Of a stretch of DNA of 64,000 bases, positions 1-11,771 are shown piece by piece; the first letter of the stretch is position 1, and every line of letters starts with the position of its first letter. The stretch is from Desertimonas sp963733085 (GTDB taxonomy: Bacteria; Actinomycetota; Acidimicrobiia; Acidimicrobiales; Ilumatobacteraceae). The notes beneath the pieces are model-generated. The model was not told the origin of the DNA, searched no databases, and saw only the letters and a list, made by a program, of their open reading frames with translations. The position numbers were made by a program, and so were the translations under genes. The stretch lies in assembly GCA_963733085.1 (NCBI GenBank), contig CAVTBY010000003.1, positions 1 through 64,000 of the forward strand, given 5' to 3'.

Positions 1-272
1 AGACCCGGGCCCAGCTGCTCGACGACTACTGCCGGGCCGAGGGCCTGCGCATCGAGGAGGCCGTCGCCTACGCCGACTCGACGAGCGACCTGCCCCTGCT
101 CGAGGCCGTCGGCTTCCCGGTCGCCGTCAACCCCGAGACGCGGCTGGCCGCCATCGCCCGCAAGCGGGGTTGGCTCGTCGAGCACTGGTCGAAGGCCAAC
201 GGCGGCCCCCGCCCCTTGCTCCCCTTCGCCCCGCTCATGGTCGAGCGCGAACGCCGCCGGAGGTTCGCATGA
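1..272 (+). CDS. HAD-IB family hydrolase, C-terminal fragment
   Basis: This is the last ~90 codons of a gene that begins before the window; the reading frame starts at base 3. The visible part has the HAD motif IV region (YADSTSDLPLLEAVG) followed by VNPETRLAAIARKRGW, as in SerB-like HAD-IB phosphatases. That motif carries Mg2+-binding acidic residues; the nucleophilic Asp would be upstream. It ends in a basic tail at TGA 270-272. The next gene's frame has an ATG overlapping this stop (ATGA at 269), so the two may be co-transcribed. Family is clear, substrate is not; some actinobacterial HAD-IB domains are fused to acyltransferases, and a full fusion of that kind lies at 22.9-24.3 kb. Confidence 0.8.
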   Translation, partial: TRAQLLDDYCRAEGLRIEEAVAYADSTSDLPLLEAVGFPVAVNPETRLAAIARKRGWLVEHWSKANGGPRPLLPFAPLMVERERRRRFA

Positions 273-358
273 GCTGGCGCTACCACCGAGTCGTTCGCGC
301 CGAAGGGGAGTCGGCCGGCCAGCGTCGGCCGCGCAGGCCGGACGCAGGAGACCTCGAG

Positions 359-1543
359 ATGAGGGCGCTGCAGGTGCGGCGGGTCGGTCGGGCGGCTCGG
401 GCTGGCGCGGGTGGCATCGGCGTTGGCGCCGGCGGCGGCCGTGCGGGTGGGACCGCTGGAGTACACCGCCATCGATCCGCCCGAGCTGCCCGGTCCGGGG
501 TGGCATCGCCTGCGGCCGACGCTGGCCGGGATCTGCGGGTCCGACCTGTCGATGATCGAGGGCCACGCCTCGACGTACTTCGACGACTGGGTCAGCTTCC
601 CGTTCGTGCCCGGCCACGAGGTCGTCGGCGCGCTCGACGACGGCACGCGGGTCGTGCTCGAGCCGGTGCTCGGCCACGAGGCCCACGGCTTCCGCCCACC
701 GTTCGACGGCGCCGCGCCCGGCGACGGCGACGACTACGCCCACCTCGCCACCGGCCCCCTCGACGCCGGCATCCAGACCGGGTTCTGCTGCGCCACCGGC
801 GGCGGCTGGTCGCCGGAGCTGGTGGCCCACGACACCCAGCTGCACCGCATCGCCGACGACGTGCCCGACGAGCGGGCCGTGCTCGTCGAGCCGCTCGCCG
901 GCGGCATCCACGCCGCCCTGAAGGCGGCGACCGTCGGCGCCGAGGCGCCGGTGATCGCCGTGCTCGGTGCCGGCACGATGGGCCTCGCCGCCGTCGCCGG
1001 CCTTGTCCGCTACGTGCCCCACGCCACCGTCGTCGTCGGCGCCCGCTACCCGCACCAGCAGCGCGAGGCCCGTCGCCTCGGCGCCCACGAGGTCGTCCCG
1101 GCGGCCGAGCTGGCCCGCGCCGTCCGGCGCATCGTCGGCTGCCACGTCATCGGCGACCACCTGTCGTCGGGCGCCCACGCCACCATCGACGCCGTCGGCA
1201 CCGAGCGCTCGATCACCGACGCCCTCGCCATCACCCGCCCCCGCGGCCGCGTCGTGCTGATGGGCATGCCGGCCGAGGTCACGCTCGACCTCACCGGGCT
1301 GTGGCACCGCGAGACCGAGCTCGTCGGCGCCTACACCTACGGCACCGAACCGCGACGGTCGCAAGACGTTCGACCTCGCCCTGGAGACCGCCGACGCCAT
1401 CGAGGCCGAGCGCTGGCTCTCGGCCACCTACCCGCTCGCCGACCACGTCGACGCCATCGCCCACGCCGCGGCCGCCGGCCGACGCGCGGCGCCGATCAAG
1501 ATCGCGCTTCGACCTGCGCAACGAGGAGAGACCCGACCGATGA
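359..1543 (+). CDS. Zinc-dependent medium-chain alcohol dehydrogenase (frameshifted)
   Basis: Predicted NAD(P)-dependent Zn alcohol/polyol dehydrogenase of the MDR superfamily. The zinc and substrate loop GICGSD and the GHEVVG motif are visible, followed by a Rossmann motif (VLGAGTMGLAAVAG) and the C-terminal lobe. ATG 359 is preceded by GGAG; an in-frame ATG at 269 would overlap the HAD stop. Three single-base breaks interrupt it: between 359 and 411, near 1351 (an extra C after YGTEP) and near 1507. Reading through them gives one protein of ~390 residues, normal for the family. Downstream lies a dispersed 60-bp repeat, then a LarA-like gene on the same strand. Substrate unknown; threonine- or sorbitol-dehydrogenase-like members are the nearest relatives by eye. 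Confidence 0.85.
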   Translation: MRALQVRRVGRAARAGAGGIGVGAGGGRAGGTAGVHRHRSARAARSGVASPAADAGRDLRVRPVDDRGPRLDVLRRLGQLPVRARPRGRRRARRRHAGRARAGARPRGPRLPPTVRRRRARRRRRLRPPRHRPPRRRHPDRVLLRHRRRLVAGAGGPRHPAAPHRRRRARRAGRARRAARRRHPRRPEGGDRRRRGAGDRRARCRHDGPRRRRRPCPLRAPRHRRRRRPLPAPAARGPSPRRPRGRPGGRAGPRRPAHRRLPRHRRPPVVGRPRHHRRRRHRALDHRRPRHHPPPRPRRADGHAGRGHARPHRAVAPRDRARRRLHLRHRTATVARRSTSPWRPPTPSRPSAGSRPPTRSPTTSTPSPTPRPPADARRRSRSRFDLRNEERPDR

Positions 1544-1544
1544 T

Positions 1545-1604
1545 GCGAGCGACCGAGCGCCAGCGAGGGAGCGGCCAGCAACGGCCTGCGTGGCCGGGGA
1601 ACGC
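1545..1604 (+). repeat. 60-bp dispersed intergenic repeat, copy 1
   Basis: Lies between the dehydrogenase stop and the LarA-like gene. It matches 53714-53773 base for base except at 7 of 60 positions in an ungapped comparison by eye, in the same orientation. The 3' part holds an inverted repeat with GGCCA/TGGCC arms. No coding role is apparent. Confidence 0.75.
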
Positions 1605-1669
1605 GAGTCGATGATGCCTCGGCTCCCGGATTCGTCCTCGACGTCGACCGTTCGACCCCGCCGACGCTG

Positions 1670-3202
1670 GTGTGGCGCGGCGAGGGCTTCAGCCTGGAGA
1701 AGCTGCCGGCCGACCGCAGCCGGGTGATCTACGCGCCGGAGCCGCTGACGGCGATCGACGACGTCGACGGCGCCATCCGCCAGGCCCTGCTCCACCCGAT
1801 CGACCAGGATCCGCTGCCGTCGCTGCTGTTCCCCGGCATGCGCCTGACGATCGCCTTCGACGACGTCAGCCTGCCGCTGCCGAAGATGCGCCGGCCGGAC
1901 GTCCGCCAGCGGGTGATCGAGGCCGTGCTCGACCTGGCCGCGGAGGCCGGCGTCGACGACGTCGAGCTGATCTGCGCCCTCGCCCTGCACCGCCGGATGA
2001 CCGAGGCCGAGCTGCGCCACGCCGTCGGCGACCGCGTGTACGACGCCTTCGAGCCCCGCGGGCTGCTGACCCAGCACGACGCCGAGGATCCCGACAACCT
2101 CGTGTTCCTCGGCACCACGCCGCACGGCGAGGAGGTCGAGATCAACAAGCGGGCGGCGACGTCCGACCTGCTCGTCTACGTCAACATCAACCTGGTGGCG
2201 ATGGACGGCGGCTGGAAGTCGACCGCCACCGGCCTGGCCTCGTACCGCTCGCTGCGCCACCACCACAACCCGCAGACCATGGAGGCCAGCCACAGCTTCA
2301 TGGACCAGCACCGCAGCGAGCTGCACAAGAGCAACTGGCGGATGGGCAAGGTGCTCGTCGACAGCGGCGTGAAGGTGTTCCAGATCGAGACGACGCTCAA
2401 CACCGACACGTTCCCGCAGGCGTTCGAGTTCCTGTCCAAGCGGGAGTGGGAGTGGACGGCGCGGGACCGGGCGACGTACCTCGGCACGGCCAAGTCGGTG
2501 TCGCTGGCGCCCACCCGCCTGGCCCGCAAGATCTTCCACTCGATCGAGGCGCCGCACCAGATGACGAGCGTGCAGGCCGGCGAGGTCGAGGCCGTGCACC
2601 GCCGGACGACCGAGAAGGTCTACGCCCAGCACCTCGTCGAGGTCGAGGGCCAGACCGACATCCTGACGATGGGCATCCCGTACATCTGCCCCTACAACGT
2701 GCACTCGATCATGAACCCGATCCTCGTGATGTGCACCGGGCTCGGGTACTTCTTCAACATGTACCGCGGCAGGCCGCTCGTGCGCGAGGGCGGCGTGGTG
2801 ATCATGTTCCACCCGACGCAGCCCGACTTCCACCCGGTGCACCACCCGAGCTACATCGACTTCTACGAGGAGGTGCTGGCCGACACCACCGACCCCCACG
2901 TGATGTCGAAGCAGTACGAGGAGCGCTACGCCACCGACGAGTGGTACCGCCACCTGTACCGCACGGGCAACGCCTACCACGGCGTGCACCCGTTCTACAT
3001 GTGGTACTGGGGCGCCCACGGGCTGCAGCACTGCGGGCGGGTGATCATCGTCGGCGGCGACCCGAAGGCGGTGCGCCGCTTGGGCTTCGTGCCGGCGTCG
3101 ACGCTCGACGACGCCCTGGAGATCGCCTCCGACGTCGTCGGCCGCTCCCCCACGATCACCCACCTGCACTCCCCACCGATCCTGATGGCCGACGTCCGAT
3201 AG
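1670..3202 (+). CDS. Lactate racemase (LarA-like) domain protein, DUF2088
   Basis: The 510-residue product has the DUF2088/LarA N-terminal domain, with an early ALHRRMTEAEL stretch like the conserved His region of nickel-pincer lactate racemases. LarA interconverts D- and L-lactate using a pincer cofactor made by LarB, LarC and LarE. None of those lie in this window, so this is either an orphan family member acting on another 2-hydroxy acid or is supplied from elsewhere. GTG 1670 is the first start in frame, but coding-like sequence (GFVLDVDRSTPPTL) extends upstream to about 1613, so the real start is probably ATG 1611/1614 with one indel. It is longer than classical LarA (~420 residues). The context of a dehydrogenase before and an acyltransferase after suggests hydroxy-acid or lipid metabolism. 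Confidence 0.75.
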   Translation: MWRGEGFSLEKLPADRSRVIYAPEPLTAIDDVDGAIRQALLHPIDQDPLPSLLFPGMRLTIAFDDVSLPLPKMRRPDVRQRVIEAVLDLAAEAGVDDVELICALALHRRMTEAELRHAVGDRVYDAFEPRGLLTQHDAEDPDNLVFLGTTPHGEEVEINKRAATSDLLVYVNINLVAMDGGWKSTATGLASYRSLRHHHNPQTMEASHSFMDQHRSELHKSNWRMGKVLVDSGVKVFQIETTLNTDTFPQAFEFLSKREWEWTARDRATYLGTAKSVSLAPTRLARKIFHSIEAPHQMTSVQAGEVEAVHRRTTEKVYAQHLVEVEGQTDILTMGIPYICPYNVHSIMNPILVMCTGLGYFFNMYRGRPLVREGGVVIMFHPTQPDFHPVHHPSYIDFYEEVLADTTDPHVMSKQYEERYATDEWYRHLYRTGNAYHGVHPFYMWYWGAHGLQHCGRVIIVGGDPKAVRRLGFVPASTLDDALEIASDVVGRSPTITHLHSPPILMADVR

Positions 3203-3207
3203 CACCG

Positions 3208-4221
3208 CCGCCCGCCTCGCCCTGCGCCGGGCCGCCCAGGCCGCCGGCCGCGTCGAGCGGGCCGTCGGGCGGGTCACCGCGCCCGGCCGCAACGTCGGGT
3301 TCCCGTACCGCGGCCCGACCGTGCCGCGCGGCGTCGAGGTCCCGGCCGAGCCGCCGGCGCCTCGGCGCCGACTACGACACGGCGTGGGCGCGCAAGCCCG
3401 CCGCTCGTGTCGCTCGCGGCGTGCTCGCCGAGGGTCCGGTGCGCCTCGCCGTGCGCGGCCTCGCCGATCCCGAGGTGTTCGGCACCGACCGCCTCGACGA
3501 CCTGCGCCGCCGCGCCGCCGAGAGCGACGATCCCCCGCCGCCGCTGATCTTCGCCCCCAACCACCACAGCCACCTCGACACCGCGCTGATGGTGCGGGCC
3601 GTGCCGTTCACGTGGCGCAAGCGCTGGTCGTCGCCGCCGCCGCCGACTACTTCTTCGACAAGCGGTGGAAGGCGACGCTCGCCGCGCTGTCGCTCAACGC
3701 CATCCCGATCGACCGCGAGTCGACCGGGCGCAGGTCGGCCGACATGATCCGCGAGCTCGTCGACGACGGCTGGAGCCTCGTCATCTACCCCGAGGGCGGC
3801 CGCTCGCCCGGACGGCTGGGGCCAGGACTTCAAGGGCGGCGCGGCCTACCTGTCGTCGCGCACCGGCGCGCCCGGTCGTGCCGGTGTTCATCGACGGCAC
3901 CGGCTCGATCTTCGGCAAGGGCATGAAGCGTCCTCGCCCGGGCCGCACACGCGTCGTGTTCGGCGCGCCGATGACGCCCGACGACGGCGAGAGCACGCGG
4001 CGCTTCAACGCCCGCATCGAGCAGGCCGTCGACGATGCTCGCCGACGAGGCGACGACCGACTACTGGACGGCCCGGCGGCGGGCGGCCAGCGGCACCAGC
4101 CCCGTCCTCGGCGGCCCCGACTACACCGGCTGGCGCCGGCAGTGGGACCTCTCCAAGCACCGCAAGCAGGGCATCGCCGGCTGGCGCACCCCACCGACGC
4201 GCGCTGGCCGGACCTCGGTGA
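3208..4221 (+). CDS. 1-acyl-sn-glycerol-3-phosphate acyltransferase-like protein (PlsC family, frameshifted)
   Basis: PlsC/LPLAT-family acyltransferase of phospholipid synthesis. The catalytic NHxxxxD motif is visible as NHHSHLDTALM near 3560, and the acceptor-binding stretch as IYPEGGRSP near 3785. Merging about six single-base breaks gives a ~330-residue protein ending GWRTP...AGPR at TGA 4219-4221, 8 bp before a large palindrome. No ATG/GTG start is visible near 3208; coding similarity begins right after the DUF2088 stop (TAARLALRRAAQ), so the start codon is lost in an indel or a CTG is used. It may be translationally coupled to the gene before it. Confidence 0.75.
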
Positions 4222-4228
4222 GGGCGTG

Positions 4229-4272
4229 CTGTCGTTTCGAACCGGCCCGATCGGGCCGAAACCAGACGACAG
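4229..4272. repeat. Long intergenic palindrome, GGCCCGATCGGGCC group, copy 1
   Basis: Outer arms CTGTCGTTTCG and CGAAACcagACGACAG surround the perfect palindrome GGCCCGATCGGGCC (4244-4257). It sits between the convergent acyltransferase and LysM genes. No T-tract follows on either strand, so it is not a canonical intrinsic terminator. A second copy with the same centre is at 31036-31092. Confidence 0.85.
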
Positions 4273-4281
4273 ACCGAGGGA

Positions 4282-4953
4282 TCAGCCGGCGACGGTCGTC
4301 GTGGTGTCGCAGTTGTCGCCGGCGGGGATGGTGATCGTCTGGCCGACGCCGGGCCAGGCGGGGACGTTGCCGTTGCCGTCGATCGCCCAGTTGTTGGCGG
4401 CGAGCAGCGCCTCGAGCGTGACGTCGTACTTGCGGGCGACGTTCACCGGGTAGTCGCCCTCCTCGATCTCGTGGGTGCCGGCCGCGCAGGGCCCGGCCGG
4501 CGTCGACGCCGCGGCCGTCGTGTCCTCCTCGTCGCTCGCGACGGCGGCCGCGGTCGTCGTGGTCACGCTCGGATCGATGAACTTGGCGCCCGGCGGGATG
4601 CGCACCGTGCCGCCGACGCCCGGGAAGCCGACGAACGTCGTCTCCTCCCAGCCGTTGTACTTGCGCAGCTCCTCGAGGTCGACGTCGAACATGATGGCGA
4701 TGTTGTAGGGCACGTCGTTGTCGGACGCGACGACGTAGGCCTGCTCGACGGGCGAGCGGCCCTCGGCGTCGGGCTCGACGACCGCCGGCACCGTCGTCGT
4801 GGTGGCCGGCTCCTTGACGACGTAGCTCGACGGCTGGATGTTGACGGTGGTCGCCGAGGCGTCGTCGTCGCCGCCGCCGCACGCCGTGAGCCCGAGCAGC
4901 GCCACGGCGCCGAGCAGCGCGACGCCGCCCGGTCGCCTCACCCGCGAGAACAT
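4282..4953 (-). CDS. LysM-domain lipoprotein
   Basis: A 223-residue predicted secreted lipoprotein. The N-terminus has basic residues, a hydrophobic stretch and a lipobox-like LLGLTACGGG, so Cys near residue 24 would be lipidated. Two LysM-like modules follow: one around VASDNDVPYNIAIMFDVD and one near the C-terminus (YPVNVARKYDVTLEALLAAN, then WPGVGQTITIPAG). Thr-rich linkers join them. LysM modules bind peptidoglycan glycan strands, so a cell-wall role is likely; no catalytic domain is present. ATG 4951-4953 follows the gltD stop by ~70 bp. The frame also runs open into gltD because of a break there; that apparent fusion is not real. Confidence 0.85.
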   Translation of the reverse strand: MFSRVRRPGGVALLGAVALLGLTACGGGDDDASATTVNIQPSSYVVKEPATTTTVPAVVEPDAEGRSPVEQAYVVASDNDVPYNIAIMFDVDLEELRKYNGWEETTFVGFPGVGGTVRIPPGAKFIDPSVTTTTAAAVASDEEDTTAAASTPAGPCAAGTHEIEEGDYPVNVARKYDVTLEALLAANNWAIDGNGNVPAWPGVGQTITIPAGDNCDTTTTVAG

Positions 4954-5024
4954 GACCGTCAGGTTACGTCCATCACCCGGTCGCGCGGTGTGCACCCGGT
5001 CACGTCGGGCGAGCCGAGCCCTGG

Positions 5025-6472
<1,448 letters not shown>

Positions 6473-6480
<8 letters not shown>

Positions 6481-9400
6481 CGCGCGCACTCACCGGTCTC
6501 GCTGCACTCGGCCGGCTCGCGCCTGGCGACCGGCCATCCGGACGGCGAACGAAGGCCTCACATCCATGACTCGCTTCCATCACGCGCTTCATGGTCTCGT
6601 CCTCGTTGAGGCCGTCGGCCGCGGCCTGCTTCATCACGGCGCAGCACCCGCTTGTAGTCGAGCGGCATCACCTTGCGGAAGCGGCTGACGGCCACGCTCC
6701 ACGACGCCAGCAGCCGCTCGGCGACGGCCGAGCCGGTGAGCTCGCCGTGGCGGCGGACGGTGTCGCGCAGGAACTCCCGGTCGTCGTCGTCGAGCTCGTC
6801 GAGCTCGACCATCTCCTCGTTGAGCCGCGAGCGGAACTTGCCGTCGTGGTCGAGCACGTAGGCGATGCCGCCGGACATCCCGGCGCCGAAGTTGCGCCCG
6901 GTCGGACCGAGCACGACGACGCGCCCACCGGTCATGTACTCGCACCCGTGGTCGCCGACGCCCTCGACGACGGCGAGGGCACCGGAGTTGCGCACGCAGA
7001 AGCGCTCGCCGACGACGCCGCGCAGGAAGATCTCGCCGCCCGTCGCGCCGTAGGCGATGACGTTGCCGGCGATGATCTGCTCCTCGGCGACGAACGGCGA
7101 CGTCGGCGGCGGCAGCACGACCAGCCGACCGCCGGACAGCCCCTTGCCGAGGTAGTCGTTGGCGTCGCCCTCCAGGCGCATCGTCACGCCGGCCGGCAGG
7201 AACGCCCCGAAGCTCTGCCCGGCCGACCCGTGCAGGCGGATGTCGATCGTGCCGTCGGGCAGGCCGGCGCCCTTCCACCGCTTGGTGATCTCGTGGCCGA
7301 GCATCGTGCCGACCGTGCGGTTGACGTTGCGGATCGGCAGGTCGATCGTCGACGTGCTGGCCGTCCAGGATCGCCGGCTGGGCGAGGCGGATCAGCTCGA
7401 CGTCGAGCGCGTCCTCGAGGCCGTGGTCCTGGCCGACCGTCTGGTGCATCGACTGGCCGTACGGGTTCTGCGGCACGGCGAGGATCGGGCTGATGTCGAG
7501 GCCCGCGGCCTTCCAGTGGTCGACCGCCGTGCGCGTGTCGAGCGCCTCGACGTGGCCGATCATCTCGGCCATCGTGCGGAAGCCGAGCGCGGCCATCAGC
7601 TCGCGCACCTCCTCGGCGATGAACTCGAAGAACGTCTCGACGAACTCGGGCTTGCCGGTGAAGCGCTTGCGCAGCTCGGGGTTCTGGGTGGCGACGCCGA
7701 CCGGGCACGTGTCGAGGTGGCAGACGCGCATCATGACGCAGCCCGACACGACGAGCGGCGCGGTGGCGAAGCCGAACTCCTCGGCGCCGAGCAGGGCGGC
7801 GATGACGACGTCGCGGCCGGTCTTCAGCTGGCCGTCGGTCTGCACGACGATGCGGTCGCGCAGCCCGTTGAGCAGCAGCGTCTGCTGGGTCTCGGCGAGG
7901 CCGAGCTCCCACGGCCCGCCGGCGTGCTTGAGCGACGTCAGCGGGCTGGCGCCGGTGCCGCCGTCGTGGCCGGAGATCAGCACGACGTCTGCTTTCGCCT
8001 TGCTGACCCCGGCCGCAACGGTGCCGACACCGACCTCGGCGACGAGCTTGACGTGCACGCGCGCCGCCGGGTTGGAGTTCTTGAGATCGTGGATCAGCTG
8101 CTTGAGGTCCTCGATCGAGTAGATGTCGTGGTGCGGCGGCGGGCTGATCAGCCCGACACCCGGCGTGGAGTACCGGGTCTTGGCGATCCACGGGTACACC
8201 TTGTGGCCGGGGAGCTGGCCGCCCTCGCCGGGCTTGGCGCCCTGGGCCATCTTGATCTGCAGGTCGTCGGCGTTGGTGAGGTACTCCGACGTGACGCCGA
8301 AGCGGCCCGACGCCACCTGCTTGATGGCCGAGCGGCGGCGCGGGTCGTGCAGGCGGTCGGCGTCCTCGCCGCCCTCGCCGGTGTTCGACTTGGCGCCGAG
8401 GCGGTTCATCGCGATGGCCAGCGTCTCGTGGGCCTCGGCCGAGATCGAGCCGTAGCTCATCGCCCCGGTCGAGAAGCGCCGGACGATCGAGGCCACCGAC
8501 TCGACCTCGTCGATCGGCACCGGCTGGCGCTCGCCGAACTTGAACTCGAACAGGCCGCGCAGCGTGGCCAGGCGCGCCGACTGGTCGTCGACGAGCGCGG
8601 GAGTACTGGCGGAAGATGTCGTAGCGCTTGGCCCGGGTGGCGTGCTGCAGCTTGAACACGGTCTCCGGGTTGAACAGGTGGACCTCGCCCTCGCGGCGCC
8701 ACTGGTACTCGCCGCCGAGCTCGAGCTTGCGGTGGGCCCGCTCCTCGGGGCGCGTCGGGTGGGCCTGGGCGTGGCGGGCGGCGACCTCGGCGGCGATCTC
8801 GTCGAGGCCGATGCCGCCGAGCCGGCTGACCGTGCCGGTGAAGTAGCGCTCGACGAGCTCCTCGCCGAGCCCGATGGCCTCGAAGATCTGGGCCCCGGTG
8901 TAGCTGGCGACGGTCGAGACGCCCATCTTCGACATCACCTTGAGGACGCCCTTGCCGCACGCCTTGATGTAGTTGCGCAGCGCCTTGTCCGGGTCGATGT
9001 CGCCGAGCCCGTGCATGCGCTCGGCGATGAGGTCCTCGATCGACTCGAACGCCAGGTACGGGTTGATCGCCCCGGCGCCGTAGCCGATGAGCAGCGCCAT
9101 GTGGTGCACCTCGCGGGCGTCGCCGCACTCGACGAGCAGGCCGACCATCGTGCGCTGCTTCGTGCGCACGAGGTGGTGGTGCACGGCGGCGGTCAGCAGC
9201 AGCGACGGGATCGGCGCCTCGACGTCGTCGGCGTTGCGGTCCGACAGCACGATGATCCGGGCGCCGTCGTCGATGGCCGCCGACACCTCGCTGCAGATCG
9301 CCGCCAGCGCCCGCTCGAGCGCCAGCCCGCCGCCGGCGACGCGGTACAGGCCCTTGACGACGTGCGACCGCAGGCCGGGGAAGCGGCCGTCGTCGTTGGC

Positions 9401-11122
9401 GTGGACGATCTTCGCCAGCTCGTCGTTGTCGATGATCGGGAACGGCAGCACGAGCTGGCGGCAGCTCTCCGGGCCCGGCCGCAGCAGGTTGTCCTCCGGC
9501 CCGATCGTCGACGACACCGACGTGACGACCTCCTCGCGGATGGCGTCGAGCGGCGGGTTGGTGACCTGGGCGAAGAGCTGGGCGAAGTAGTCGAACAGCA
9601 GGCGCGGCCGGTCCGACAGCACGGCGATCGGCGTGTCGGTGCCCATCGAGCCGATCGGCTCGACGCCGCGCAGCGCCATCGGGGCGACGATGACCTTGAG
9701 CTCCTCGTGGGTGTAGCCGAACAGCTGCTGGCGGCGCAGCACGCTGTCGTGGCTGAACACGACGTGCTCGCGCTCGGGCAGGTCGTCGAGCTCGACGAGG
9801 CTCTCGCTCCAGCCACTCGCCGTACGGGTGCTCGGCGGCCAGCGTCGTCTTGATCTCCTCGTCGTCGACGATGCGGCCCTGGGCCGTGTCGATGAGGAAC
9901 ATGCGCCCCGGCTGCAGGCGGCCCTTGGTGACGACCTTGGCCGGGTCGATGTCGATGACGCCGACCTCCGACGCCATCACGACGAGGTCGTCGTCGGTGA
10001 CCCAGTAGCGGCTCGGGCGCAGGCCGTTGCGGTCGAGCACGGCGCCGATCACGGTGCCGTCGGTGAACGTGACGCTGGCCGGGCCGTCCCACGGCTCCAT
10101 CACCGAGGAGTGGAAGCGGTAGAAGGCCCGCTGCGCCGGGTCCATCTCGGCGTTGTTCTCCCACGCCTCGGGGATCATCATCAGCACGGCGTGGTGGATC
10201 GGCCGGCCGCCGAGGTGGAGCAGCTCGAGCACCTCGTCGAAGCGGGCGGTGTCGGAGGCGCCCGGCGTGCAGATCGGGAACGCCCGCTCGACGCCCGGCA
10301 GCACCGAGCCGTCGAGCATCGCCTCGCGGGCGCGCATCCAGTTCTGGTTGCCCTGCACCGTGTTGATCTCGCCGTTGTGGGCGACGTAGCGGTACGGGTG
10401 GGCCAGCGGCCACGACGGGAACGTGTTCGTCGAGAAGCGGCTGTGCACGAGCAGCAGGGCGCTCTCGAAGCGCTCGTCGGTGAGGTCGGGGAAGAACGCC
10501 GACAGCTGCGGCGTCGTGAGCATGCCCTTGTAGACGAGGGTGCGCGACGACAGCGACGGGAAGTAGGTGGCGATCTCCGGTTCGAGCTCGTGCTCGATGC
10601 GCTTGCGGACGAGGAACGTCTTGCGGTCGAGGTCGATGCCCGGTCGCGCCGGCCGGATCGGTGACGACGAGCTGGCGGAACGTCGGCATCACGGCCCGCG
10701 ACGTGGCGCCGAGGCAGTCCGGGCGCACGGGGACGTCGCGCCAGGCGACGACGGCGAGGCCCTCGTCGGCGACGATCGTCTCGATGGCCGCCTGGGCCTT
10801 CTCGGCGGCCACCGGTTCGACGGGCAGGAAGGCCATGCCCGACGGCGTAGGCGCCGGCCGGCGGCAGCTCGACGCCCCGTCTCGGCGAGCACGCTCGCGC
10901 AGGAAGCGGTCGGGGACCTGGACGAGGATGCCGGCGCCGTCGCCGGTGTCGGGCTCGGCGCCGGTGGCGCCGCGGTGCTCGAGGTTCGTCAGCGCGACCA
11001 GGCCCGGTGTGCACCAGCTCGTGGCTGGCGACGCCCTTGATGTTGGCGACGAACGAGACACCGCAGGAGTCGTGCTCGAATCGCGGGTCGTAGAGACCCG
11101 TTGGGCCAGGAGTTGTCTGCAT
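6473..11122 (-). CDS. gltB: Glutamate synthase large subunit (frameshifted)
   Basis: Catalyses glutamine + 2-oxoglutarate to 2 glutamate. Domains in order: class-II glutamine amidotransferase with a likely propeptide before the catalytic Cys (FEHDSCGVSF, Cys ~20), the central domain, the FMN synthase domain with the 3Fe-4S motif (CVMMRVCHLDTCPVG, near 7700), and the C-terminal GXGXG beta-helix domain ending near KRVMEASHG. Merged length ~1,550 residues, normal. Start ATG 11122 has an AGAGGA ribosome site 4 nt upstream and is preferred over ATG 11134. The last residues run into gltD and end TGA 6473. Several breaks (for example near 10960, 9810, 8600, 7360, 6645) are single bases and look like consensus errors. 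Confidence 0.95.
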
Positions 11123-11272
11123 CGTCCTCTTCATCCACGGAAGTCGGGGTCGGCTTGGGTGGACGTTCGGGACGACGCTGGCCCGAACGGTCTCGGCACT
11201 CTACCGCGCCCCCGGGCGGACTCCGAAAGATGATGTCAACCCGACAGCGCCCGTGCGGTGTGTGATGGGTCG

Positions 11273-11771
11273 ATGATGCTGGGCGCCGATGACGGGATCG
11301 TGACGTTCGAGCGCTTCTTCCGTGACGAGTACCCGCGGCTGGTGCCGATGCTGCAGGCGCTCACCGGCGACCGTGGTCGGGCCGAGGACCTGGCCCAGGA
11401 CGCGCTCGCCGCCGCGCAGCGGCGACTGGGACCAGCATCAGCCGGTACGACACGCCCGGTGCCTGGGTGCGACGGGTGGCCCTCAACGCCAGCGTCGAAC
11501 GCCCGCCGGCGGCAGCGCCGCGAGGCGGCGTCGCTGCGCCGGGTCGGCGCCGCCGAGCACGACGACCGAGACCGTCGCCGGCGACGCGCGGCTGTGGGCG
11601 CTCGTGCGGGCCCTGCCCGAGCAGCAGCGCTGGGCGGTCGCCCTGCACTACGTCGAGGACCGCTCGGTCGCCGAGGTGGCCGACGTGCTGCGGTGCTCCG
11701 AGGGCACGGTCAAGACGCACCTGTCGCGGGCTCGGGCCACGCTGGCGAGGCAGCTGGAGGCCCGGTCATGA
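11273..11771 (+). CDS. ECF-type sigma-70 family RNA polymerase sigma factor (frameshifted)
   Basis: A short alternative sigma factor of ~165 residues. Region 2 is visible (FRDEYPRLVPMLQALTGD, then AEDLAQDALAAA) and region 4 with its helix-turn-helix (SVAEVADVLRCSEGTVKTHL). The layout resembles SigE/SigM-type actinobacterial ECF factors with a 'W-x-x' region-2 extension. Two breaks, near 11425 and 11560, must be bridged. ATG 11273 is chosen over the upstream GTG 11258; there is no clear ribosome site. The stop overlaps the next gene (ATGA at 11768), which encodes a one-pass membrane protein, so this is probably a sigma/anti-sigma pair. Confidence 0.85.
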
